From Choristoneura fumiferana (lineage: Eukaryota; Arthropoda; Insecta; Lepidoptera; Tortricidae): DNA of 64,000 bases. Shown here one piece after another: positions 47,701-55,900 of the stretch (within the stretch, counting starts at the first letter, position 1; every line of letters begins with the position of its first letter). The position numbers and the translations under genes were made by a program. Where the stretch lies: the NCBI RefSeq assembly GCF_025370935.1, contig NC_133494.1, positions 17,350,690-17,414,689 of the forward strand. Direction: 5' to 3'. The notes under the pieces are model-generated. The model was not told the origin of the DNA, made no database searches, and saw nothing but the letters and a program-made list of their open reading frames with translations.

Positions 47701-49009
47701 GCCCGACGAGCCCGAGGAAGCGCCGCCGCCGGAAGAGAAGCGGGATGGGATGCAGCCCGTTGATAAAGTGAGGAATACCTTCCTACTAATATTATACTGA
47801 CTATTATCCCCAGATGAATGCGACGTTAGAGATGGTGACTCAACGGATTCACGCCGTTTTATCGCGTTTGTTAATATTATTTGTGTTAATCTGTAAGGTA
47901 TTTATTATATGGGCCAAGTTGCCAGAAATAAATGAATTTACTATTATTATTATTATAATTAATTACTACTTTATAGTCACCTTTTCAACCGAGAAGAAAT
48001 AATAAAAATATCAGTATTTTTATATGCGTGAGACGTTACCGCTACTTCACCCACCAATGGAACAACAGCAGACGTCCACGGAGCTTCATGTTATGTCTCT
48101 TTAAAGCATTTTACAAATTATCGCCAGAGATGAACTTTACTTTTCCATGAACATCTGTTGCTGGCTCGCAGTCTAATAGACCTACAAAAATATTCATATA
48201 TGGCAACTTTTCATAGTATCAAACGTTGCAGGCTGGTCCTTCCAAACCACTGGAGACGGCCGAGGAATCTGTAGAAGATTACAAACGCGCCTCTCGCGCC
48301 AACGGTCTTCAGAGAAGAGATGCGCAGGTAGCTTTTAAGATTTGTTGCTTGGGCTAAGCCCACGGCATGTAAGTCTAAGGCTATGTATGCACTTAAGGCT
48401 GACTGCGCGGTAGTCTCTTTGTTAAGCGACACTTTGAAGAAGGACAGCGCGCTAAGACCGCGCGGTTAGAAGCATTGTGCGTACATAGCCTAACGGTGAC
48501 ATGTGACAGTCGTGCACATCAATCAGGGCTTACGTTTGCCTACCTTGCCCGCGCCCCGCGCGTCGCTCAGCATTTTGATACCGCTTTTTGGCTTACGACG
48601 CCACTCTATTTTTTTTTATACAGTATAGGCTTGCGTTTGGCCACAATCACGCCTGATGGAAAGCGAGGATGAGGCCTACGATGGAGCACGCTTGCCTAGT
48701 AAATGCTCATTCACCCTGGACTTGAAAGCGGCCAAATTGTAGTGTTCAGGAAACACAGTCGCAGGCAGGGAATTCCACTCTTTTGCTGTGCGGTTGATGA
48801 ACGAAGAGCGAAAACGCTTTGTGCGGATTTTGGGAGAAGAAAAAATGCTTGCATTTTCCCTATTATTTTTTGCAATCTTACTTTCCTTGCAATCAATATT
48901 AGAGAGTTATGCGTTCTGATTATTGATGTTTTTTTCTCAGCCTGATTTAAAGCTGCCACGGATCGTGCCCTGCCAGACCCCGGGCTGCGACTGCGATCTC
49001 AAGAAGTAA
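35800..49009 (+). CDS. CFAP210/CCDC173-like TPH-domain coiled-coil ciliary protein (complete, 12 exons)
   Basis: Exons: 35800-35955, 36221-36396, 37685-37888, 38671-38791, 39316-39486, 40806-40927, 44534-44677, 45297-45396, 46523-46699, 47549-47767, 48232-48327, 48941-49009. All junctions are GT-AG, phases agree, total 1,755 nt (584 residues plus stop). The protein is charged coiled coil nearly throughout (KRKREEVEQKRKDDDEV, ERADREARERAETRYFYGEL), as in trichohyalin-plectin-homology proteins. The order SKAEW..., EMTRDWPNSLE, FYKRYVRRQREQQQRLMHSA, then TTIQKERSEQLKFR resembles CFAP210, a microtubule inner protein of ciliary doublets; human CFAP210 is about 550 residues. CFAP45 or another TPH family member remains possible. 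Exon 10 adds a Pro/Glu-rich insert (about residues 470-520) and the end is Cys-containing (CQTPGCDCDLKK). The upstream AG before the first ATG could mean a 5' UTR exon. In insects such a protein would be expected in sperm flagella or sensory cilia. Confidence 0.8.
36014..36215. mobile_element. TIR-like repeat in intron 1 of the ciliary gene
   Basis: It starts near GGTCGGTAAATGAG and ends near CTTATTGACCGCCCTTAAG, which mirror each other loosely. The right part (CTTCGACTTCGGGCTTCTAA, CACAATGTACTATT) is nearly identical to 46405-46475. It ends a few bases before the exon 2 acceptor. Confidence 0.55.
36400..37010 (-). mobile_element. Family B SINE split by a family A SINE
   Basis: Family B tail at 36400-36521 (minus) and its head at 36853-37010 (GACCGGATGGCCAAGTGG and GGTTCGATACGG on the minus strand) are one element interrupted by family A. 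This dates A after B at this site. Confidence 0.75.
36522..36852. mobile_element. Family A SINE with its tRNA head inverted
   Basis: 36522-36760 is the body in minus orientation up to GGTGCGAGCC; 36761-36852 is the tRNA-like head in plus orientation (GTGGTGGCCGAGTGGTTTGA, GGGTTCAAACCCCGG). Head and body face each other, so the copy is rearranged. Confidence 0.7.
37070..37650. repeat. LINE end, partial SINE A and family D repeat
   Basis: 37075-37275: an RTE-like LINE end (QTDDIVRVAGNGGCKW, then GATGATGATGATG). 37300-37440: a worn family A SINE (minus). 37485-37650: family D (plus), with CAACACCAGGGTATTGCAGA. It ends about 35 bp before exon 3. Confidence 0.65.
37980..38270 (+). repeat. GGTTCCG-type dispersed repeat
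   Basis: TAGGGTTCCGGAGCCAAAAT, CCTTATAGTTTCGCCATGTC and TGTCTGTCTGTCCGTCCG mark the same family as 23508-24018 and 39635-40540. Confidence 0.55.
38273..38420. mobile_element. 148-bp hairpin MITE
   Basis: GTACAGTCGCCATCAGATAT at the left mirrors ATATCGGATGGCGACTGTAC at the right; GGAGCGACCAAG mirrors CTTGGCCGTTCC. Confidence 0.75.
39095..39195 (-). repeat. Diverged tRNA-like repeat
   Basis: The minus strand reads GGTTCGATCCCCGGCGTC and GTGGTTTGTCTAACAAATACG. It is related to but distinct from family C. It is not a tRNA gene because no full cloverleaf can be drawn by eye. Confidence 0.5.
39635..40540. repeat. GGTTCCG-type repeat interrupted by a LINE fragment
   Basis: It begins CCGGGCAAGTGCTAGTCGGA, CGAGGGTTCCGTAC and ends GGTTCCGTTTCTTTTCATTT, GCTACGGAACCCT. 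Bases 39785-40045 (minus) encode a LINE C-terminus (LPSLYILEVALFVRNNI, YYKAIQLYNRIPIDLR), inserted in it. Confidence 0.7.
40545..40780. mobile_element. MITE-like repeat before ciliary-gene exon 6
   Basis: TACTACGAAGTGGAAAATTC near the left mirrors CGAACTTCGAATTTCATAGT at the right; TCAATACGAGAGTGAGAGGG recurs at 60330. The inner ATATTTC.GCACAGTTGCATG also occurs at 3293-3330. Confidence 0.55.
42000..42105 (-). repeat. LINE 3' tail
   Basis: The reverse strand reads CCAGACTCTTCTCAACAGAG, ACATTCATAAGTGCTTGTTA and TTGAATAAAGATATTTTGAC; a matching copy runs forward at 59200-59325 and another in reverse at 5020-5075. Confidence 0.65.
42445..42665. mobile_element. Hairpin MITE inside the nested element
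   Basis: CCCTGTACTATACTTTAAAC, CATTAGGGCTACTAATTACT at the left mirror AGTAATCAGTAGCCCTAATA and GGTTACAGTATAGTACAGG at the right. It is a third nesting level. Confidence 0.7.
43496..43840 (-). other. Internal region of the TRIM-like element
   Basis: It contains the primer site at the high end, short Ser/Thr/His-rich ORFs (for example MDEKRSLRRHPRRR after the primer site) and repeats of CAGCTCAACGCA type. No retroviral-type domain is visible. Confidence 0.65.
43851..44030 (-). repeat. 90-bp internal duplication in the 5' LTR
   Basis: The LTR end plus the first bases of the primer site are copied: GGTCACCAATG with GGGAGCTCCAATAGAGAGAT occurs at 43831 and 43921, and AAGAGCGTCGG at 43910 and 44000, a 90-bp period. 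The copy gives two candidate primer sites. Confidence 0.8.
44188..44212. repeat. (TC)n microsatellite
   Basis: About 12 TC units between the TRIM element and exon 7. Confidence 0.9.
45072..45157. repeat. 43-bp direct repeat, two copies
   Basis: ACAATACAGCCGCTGACAGA recurs 43 bp downstream with the rest of the unit identical. Confidence 0.85.
46040..46168 (+). pseudogene. Broken upstream copy of ciliary-gene exon 9
   Basis: Starting 483 bp before the true exon 9, the same acceptor (TTTGTTTCGTTTACAG) and exon sequence (KERADREARERAETRYFYGE) occur. Near the end it loses bases relative to the true exon (CTGCCCGCGTCTTG instead of CTGACCCACGCTGCAGGGTTG-type sequence), shifting the frame, and is then cut by a GGTCGGTAAATGAG repeat. 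It has no proper donor and should not be used, although its acceptor looks intact. Confidence 0.85.
46165..46480. mobile_element. TIR-like repeat between the two exon 9 copies
   Basis: From GGTCGGTAAATGAG to CCTTATTTACCGCCCTTAAG, loosely inverted ends, relative of the intron 1 element at 36014. It truncates the pseudo-exon on its left. Confidence 0.55.
46681..47020 (+). repeat. Decayed tandem copies of the exon 9 3' end plus donor
   Basis: The true edge (ATCAGGAAGGGCATCGATG then TAAGTAGCAC) is echoed near 46822 (ATCAGGAATGGTCAATCTA, GTAGCACAG) and 46948 (ATTAGGCATCGATGTAAGTA). Each echo is followed by the same intron phrase, CCAGTCAGAAGTGTG-like, at 46720, 46860 and 46980. Spacing is 139 and 121 bp. 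These are old diverged copies of an exon edge, intron stub included. Confidence 0.8.
48630..48835 (-). pseudogene. LINE ORF2 C-terminal fragment
   Basis: The minus strand reads KRFRSSFINRTAKEWNSLP, PEHYNLAAFKSRVNEHLLGK then a stop: a CR1/Jockey-like LINE C-terminus. It lies about 100 bp before the last exon of the ciliary gene. Confidence 0.75.
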
Positions 49010-49013
49010 ATAA
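49008..49013 (+). terminator. AATAAA polyadenylation signal overlapping the ciliary-gene stop
   Basis: The stop TAA is at 49007-49009 and AATAAA starts one base later, at 49008. If used, the 3' UTR is only about 20-30 nt. Further AATAAA at 49197 and 49433 are alternatives. Confidence 0.5.
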
Positions 49014-50244
49014 AACAACGGCTTACAAAATATCATTAATTTATTATCTTTCAGTGTTTGTCTGTTTCCATAGAGAGCAAGTTATGGCACAGTGAAACTT
49101 AGCGTGACTAGATATAATGGTGGATGATTGGCAAATTTGTGTGTTGAAAATGTTGAAATTTCCTTGTGTTACATAACTAATTTACTAGCTAATTAAAATA
49201 AATCTTTGGTCACATTGAGTGTAGTTTGTTCGTTATGAGTTAAAATACTGATATTTAAACGTTCGTGCCACATATTTCATTTAACAAGTTGTATTAATGA
49301 AACAAAGAGTCGCAAGTTCATCGTTATGTTATCATAATATAATAGAATAGTACTGGACCGAAACTAGTTCAATTATTCCCGATTTGTGATTGTAATTCAT
49401 CTAAGTTGATCTATGAAAACAATTAAATTTCAATAAACTTGCAACTAACTGTAACATTTACAATACTAAGTCCTGTTTCACCACTCATAAGTTCCTGTTC
49501 CTGCTATTTTATCTGACAATCTGTGGTATAGCCTCGTAAGTTCTCGTGTACTTCACAAAGTACAAATCAATTTTAAGAATAACTGTACATGGTGGAGTAC
49601 AAATTTTTCAATAAATATGAAGTTTTAATTTAGGTAAGTAATTTTCAAAATCACAAAACTTAGAATTCTCGCCTCGGTCTGTAGAACTATTTATGATAAA
49701 AAAAAGTTTGGACTTACGAGAATAGGATTTGGTTATTTTCATCAAATAAACAGATAATTCTTTGATAGCGTATTTGGGCGAGGATTTTGTCCAGCAGGAC
49801 GTCTTTTGTGGATGACAGATGAACTGCACAGATATTCGTAAGATAAAATATCAGAAGCTTATCAGATAGTGTTAAACAGGGAGCTAGTGTGCACTTTTTA
49901 TGTTATTTACATAAAGTTCATTTTTGGCAGAGTGTGTTTAGCAACTCTATTTCGACAACAAACGCATAAATATTACGGTGCAATTTTAATAGTGCCTTAT
50001 CGAGATATGGAATCGTGTCGCGTACACAGCTTTTGTAATACTTTCGTTGGCTTTGGCTTACATAATATTGTCTATCGTTAGAAAAATAATAAATTGCTAT
50101 CAGCAAATGACAATGATCTATTATTTGTTTATTTAACAGGTATTTTTACTATACCACCACTGATGTCAGCGGCGAAGCGTCCATAGAACCCTATTCCCAC
50201 CGGTTTGCCCAATATTTACAAAATAAAACAACAAAACATACATA

Positions 50245-50545
50245 ACATGAAACTACCGTGAGATTCACTCATATTAAATGATATTGTAACGGATAACTCA
50301 CGTCTTAAACCAAACAATAAAACAACAAAAACAATTAAAAAAAATGACGATAAAAATGCGGGTAGTTGTGCGCCGGTGTTAGTTTCGTCGGGCAGTCGCG
50401 CGAGCAGAGCGGTGGCGCGTAGTGTGCGTGTTGCGGCAGCCGCCGAGTCGCGTGCTCCTGAGAAGAAGGGCTACGAAATAGCCCGAAACATGTCGAGCTA
50501 AACTCGGTTTAAGACGTGAGTTATCCGTTACAATATCATTTAATA
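50245..50545. mobile_element. Inverted-repeat element
   Basis: ATTAAATGATATTGTAACGG, ATAACTCACGTCTTAAACC at the left mirror GGTTTAAGACGTGAGTTATC and CGTTACAATATCATTTAATA at the right. The core is GC-rich (AGCCCGAAACATGTCGAGC), a phrase also found near 7975 and 16495. Confidence 0.7.
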
Positions 50546-50887
50546 AGACATACATAATTTATGAAAGATGTAAGCGATCTTTGCTTCGGCTTTACCACGG
50601 AAATATATGACGCCACGCCACTGATACATATATTCATATGCCAGCGTTTTTTTCTGTACTTTCGTCAGATGCCGCTTTTGCTCAGTGACCCAAACGTATC
50701 TAAGCATTCATGTTACATAGTAATACAATGCCGTTATATAAACTGAGTTTATCGATCAAAAAATTTAAGCACCTAATAATTTTATGTTTAGCGTCTGATT
50801 AAAATTACAATTAGGGTTTCTGTGACAGACATGTTCGCGTTACTATCTTGAGGTCTGTTTGACATCTTTTGAGTCAAGTTTGCGATT

Positions 50888-51198
50888 CATCATCATCATC
50901 ATCCCAGCCTATATACGTCCCACTGCTGGGCACAGGCCTCCTCTCAGAACAAGAGGGCTTGGGCCGTAGTTCCCACGCGGGCCCAGTGCGGATTGGGAAC
51001 TTAACACGCACCATTGAATTGCTTCGCAGGTTTGTGCAGGTTTCCTCACGATGTTTTCCTTCACCGCAAAGCTCGTGGTAAATTTCAAATGTAATTCCGC
51101 ACATGAATTTCGAAAAACTCAGAGGTGCGAGCCGGGGTTCGAACCCACGACCCTCCGCTTGAGAGGCGATAGGTCAAACCACTAGGCCGCCACAGCTC
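50888..51198 (-). mobile_element. Full-length family A SINE with 12-bp target duplication
   Basis: AAGTTTGCGATT occurs on both sides (50876-50887 and 51200-51211). The minus strand gives the tRNA head (GGCGGCCTAGTGG, GGTTCGAACCCCGG) and the body ending GGGATGATGATGATG. This is the best copy to define the family. Confidence 0.92.
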
Positions 51199-51266
51199 CA
51201 AGTTTGCGATTGGTTGGTTTTAATAACTGAATGAGCCAATCCCAAGCAAGACTGCAAAGTCAAACA

Positions 51267-51388
51267 AGAGGCCGTATCGCCTAACGTTTCTGACGCTCGC
51301 GACCGCAATCAAATGACAGATTTCGTGTACAAAAACTGTCATTTGATTGCGATTGCGAGCGTCAGAAACGTTAGGCAATACGGCCTCT
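51267..51388. mobile_element. 122-bp hairpin MITE
   Basis: AGAGGCCGTATCGCCTAACG at the left mirrors CGTTAGGCAATACGGCCTCT at the right; TCAAATGACAGATTT mirrors ACTGTCATTTGAT near the loop. Confidence 0.85.
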
Positions 51389-52906
51389 GGTCTCTCGACA
51401 GTAACGCCATCTATATAGCGTTATTTCGTCTGTCAAGAGTTCAAGACGCCCTTATTAATGATATTCTAATTTCATAGTTGCAATGTCATTCGTTGACAAC
51501 AAATAGAATACTTAGATCTGTTCAATTATCGCCTCTACGTCGTTCGTGTTAAAGCTCAGCTGAAACGTCAGATCGTTCGGTCGGTCAGTCGCTGCTTAAC
51601 TAACTTAGTCTAACTTGTACTTTCGTGCGTCCCGTAACCTAATAATCTGATATGGCGTGAAGTTAACAACACTAACTGGATATCGACCACTATGTTTTTT
51701 TTTACAATAAAAATACAGTGCGTTCCAAAATAACTCAGCGGAAAGGTACACGGTCCTTTGTAAAAAAAAACGATTGACAAATAAATAAAAAGACTAAAGT
51801 ACATATGTCAAATTTCGTGGCGAAAAAACCATGAAGTTGATTCGACTCATTTTTAAATTATCCTCTTTGATTTAAAGATGACGTTACCTGGTAGCATCTC
51901 TCTAAGAGAAATCTACGGTTTTATATTGTTTTAAGCTAGTAATACTTCAAAAACAGAAATGAGTTGCTCGTGTATTGGCTAAATTTTTACTTAAGGTTTA
52001 TGTAAACATATATTTTGGTCGATATTCAGTTATTCTGGGTAACAGGTCATTTGTGCTTTAGCACAATTATAAGAAATGTCAATAATTACGGTAAGAGAGA
52101 ATGTCAAAATACTACAAGTGTTTTTTAAATTTCAAAATGGGAATCAAAAATAGTGTTTGTAAAGAATCGATCTAAAATCTATTTTTATTAGGGGGAGACT
52201 GAGGAGAGTAGTGACAACGTCGATTTTCTTGACCTTATTAACTGCTAGCAAGCCGCAAGAGTCTTTCAATAAGGCTGGCAGTCACACAGGTGCACTAAAG
52301 CCTCGAAAAAAAATTAGAAAAAAGAGCCGGAATAGCGCGCGTTTTTTAGTACAAGTCTCGACCTATCAAACACGCACTCTTCTGAGCTTGATAGCAGTAA
52401 ATAAGTTCTCAAAAAAATCGACGATGTCACAACTCTCCTCGGTCTCCCTTACCTAGGTACTAAGGCAAGGTTGGACGACAAGGTTGTTTAGACACCCACG
52501 CATTCAGACACACATACATCAAATAGGCGGAGTGGTAACAACCGAAATCATGGAATCAGGTCCTCCGAAAAAAAAACTTACCTACAAATATTCTAAAAAT
52601 AAATTAAGTAACACAATTACAACTAATACGTTAAATTTGGCACTATTCTAATACTTAACGTCTATTTCTGGCCAATTATATGGAAATGCATTGGGATTAG
52701 CATAAAACAAAATGCAACTCATCGGGCGCGTAAAGCCGATATTAAAACAAAATCCCAGCTTCACGCACCTCATAGAACCTTTCGATACACACCAGTCATA
52801 CATCAAAGAGTTCAAAATAACCGTCGCGTGTGCGGCACGGCGTTTCAGCCAATCAGACGCGAGCCGCTCTGTGATTGGCGGGCGCGGGCCGGCGGCGCGC
52901 GGCGTA

Positions 52907-55900
52907 TCAGGGCACGTCCCGCGCCGCGTCCATCGCTTGATTCAGGCAGCGACTGACGACGCCGAGCTTGTTGAGGTAGGCGGACGCCGAGCCGCGCGGG
53001 GAGCTGGAATACAGACAGTTTACGACTTGTAGTATATTCGCGACTGATAAAAATTAAAATTCAAAATTCATTCAGTAATAGGCCGCAATGTTCACTTTTA
53101 TCAATGGGCAACTACAGTCATTTTTTAAACACCAGCGCTTTCGAAAGACCAAGCTTATGCAAAATATGCGTGTTCATGCAGTTCCTCCACCTCCACACTG
53201 TAAGAACACACACAAATCACACAAACCCATCTATCACCACCACAACAACAACTGGCAGCATGGTGTACGGTTGTGTTACTCTGAAGATGAGTTCTGGTTG
53301 AGTTCGAACGCGTCAGTGTAGTGTGGTGGTGGTGATAGATGGGTCTATGTGATTTGTGTGTTTCTTACAGTGTAGTGGTGGAGGAACTGCATGAACACGC
53401 ATATTTTGCATAAGCTTAGCTATCGTAAGGTCGCGGGTGAGCAAGGAAATTCTTTTAGTTAATTGATAGGTGTAGACCTCCGCAAAGTAACGCCTGATTC
53501 AATAAATCATTATTTTATCGACAACAAAGAATGTAAAAACTCTTTGATGCCTATTTGCAGAATAGACCTTTTGATTTGATCTTGACATGGCACGCCATAA
53601 TGATACAAATGTGGATCCGCCCTTAGATCGTGTGCCACTAAGTGGCAGTGAGAAAAATGAGCAAGTTCGCCTATTGGCGGCTCGGCGGATTTTTTCACTG
53701 TGCGCCACTCAAGTTATGTAGACGACCGAAAAACATAAGCGCATTGACATCTGATCTATGTACCATCAGCCAAATAAGTGGTCTATCAATTTTAAAACAA
53801 GTTCCTATCAAATGAATATATCGCTAAAGTCGAACTTTCAAGTTGACACACACGTCTTTTAACATTATTGTTTAAGACATGCAAACGATTAACAACTTTA
53901 GGGTGGTAGACCACATATTTGGCTGATGGTACCTTACGGCACTAGACTGGTTGTTTGGAACAAAACGCGCGGCGCATCAATCATCAATATTACTTTGGCA
54001 CAACCGCTGTCACGGACGTCATTACAAACTATAGTGAATGGTTCACAAATCCGCGCTGTGAACAAATTTTGTGCGCCGTTTTGATGTATGAAACATGCAG
54101 TCTATACATACATAGTAGCTTCCATTATTTTAACTCTTAAATTCACCCTTTGTCGGACCCTAACGTATTGCTCCTCTCCTCTCATCCACTCAAAGGTTGA
54201 CTGGTAGAGATCCCTTAAAGGGATAAGTCCGCCTTTGTACAAGTATCTTAAAGTTTGTCAGTTGTATTTTGTTAATTTTCTTTTGTACAATAAAGAGTTT
54301 ACATACATACATACATAGATGTCGATGCAATTACCTAATCATTTTGTAAGCGCAAAAACCTCGGCAAGCCAGTACGCCTACACGCTTTTTAGTTTAGTTT
54401 TAAGGGTGATAGCTTTCATAGCTTGCACTGATTCATTAGCAAGTTTTTTTTTCAATTTTTTACCTGAGCATGAAGGAATCCTCATGTTGCGAGTGTATGC
54501 TGCCTGAAGACCGCCTGATAAAATCGCCCACTAGAAATAAAACGTGCCATAAATTCTAATTTCTATAGAAGTATGTAATTAAAATATGAAACTATTGTCT
54601 ACTGTCAAAAAAAGTAGGTATCTAAATTGTCGCTCGCGATTTAGATAGCATTTTATTTAAGTACGACAATGAAAAATTTTTGACAAACAACACATTAATT
54701 TTTTTTTATTACATTTACATGGAAAATAAGGAAATGGAAAAAAATTGAATTCTTACTACTTATACCGTTTATTCATCCCAAAACAGCCACCATAAGGTGA
54801 AAACTGAACCGATTGTCCGTCTATCAATGGTAATCGTAATTCACATAATAGGTATAGATACTGTGATAACATCTAAATGGTGAAGGATTATATTGCGAAG
54901 AACTTACTGGCCGGGGTGGTGGGGGTAGTTTGCGTCCTGTCGTGTCCAGCACGCGGCGCGACAGCGCGTCACGCGCGCGCGTGCGCGGCCGCGACGCCGG
55001 CGTGCCCTCGCCGCCGGCTCGGGCCGACCTGTGCACACAACCCGTACAATATCTGCTGGTATGTCCTTAAAGGATATATACAGGGTGACTCGTGATTCGA
55101 CCTATTCCTTGAAAGGGGTTATTCTAGAGCTTATTTGCAATGTTTTTGACCCAGTCAACCAGGGGTCGAAATTCAGTAGTATTCTAGTTATTCGAATTCA
55201 TTCCGACTTAAAAGTGGCAATTGTAAAAAAAGTGAATGAATTAGGAGAGCCATTTTTTTCTGGTAGCCAGTGGCTAAACATTCCTTCAACAAAAAATATG
55301 TTAAGATTTATTAAGGCTTTAGAAACAAAAGGTTATGCCCCTGTTTCCACTCTTACAGCCTTATTCATAAAAAATCCTTAATTGAGGTTTGATTGGTCTG
55401 TTTACTTAGCAGACTGATTAAGCTTGTTAGACGGTTGTCAAGAAGTATGATTCATAAACGCTTGCTAGCAGTCTGCTAGTTGTTGAGCTGCTGATAGACG
55501 GATTAGACGCGTTATGTTGGCCACCTTGACAAATCAAAGACAAAAAATTGCCTAATCGATAATTAAAAAAAAAAAATTGACAGCAGTGACAGCAAATTAC
55601 CATGAAAAAAAATAAAAAGCGAGATGTTTGTTTTCCCGCCATTTCCGATCCGCATGTTTATGTTGTGCAAAAAGCCATAATTATGTTAATCATCCTTATT
55701 TTTTTTCATATTTATTGTTAATTTATTGTTGTTAATTTAGAGGATTTTTAAATACAAATTCCTGAAAATAAATTTTCCTGTTTTTTTTTTTAATCTGCGT
55801 AGCCCTACCTTCACTATAAATATCTTCGGTACCTATGGTTTTTTGCTCTAGTCAAAGTCAGCTGTTCAAACTTGTGGCGGCCATTTTGTGACTTAGCAGA

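Larger units (their letters stand above)
49010..52906. other. Intergenic region between the ciliary and pericentrin-like genes
   Basis: The two genes converge here. Contents: 50245-50545 inverted repeat, a family A SINE (50888-51198), a hairpin MITE (51267-51388). From 51400 to 52700 and 49100 to 50200 it is AT-rich and I see nothing that looks coding. Confidence 0.6.

Noticed and set aside
36221..47767. Trichohyalin or a generic myosin-tail protein instead of a ciliary protein
   Set aside because: Charged coiled coil alone would allow it, but length, exon order and the N-terminal block fit the TPH ciliary group better.
52712..53032. Plus-strand ORF at the end of the pericentrin-like gene
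   Set aside because: Antisense to the last PACT exon; no motif.
55031..55381. 116-residue plus-strand ORF
   Set aside because: Overlaps the antisense of a PACT-gene exon edge and runs into the 691-bp element; no recognised domain.
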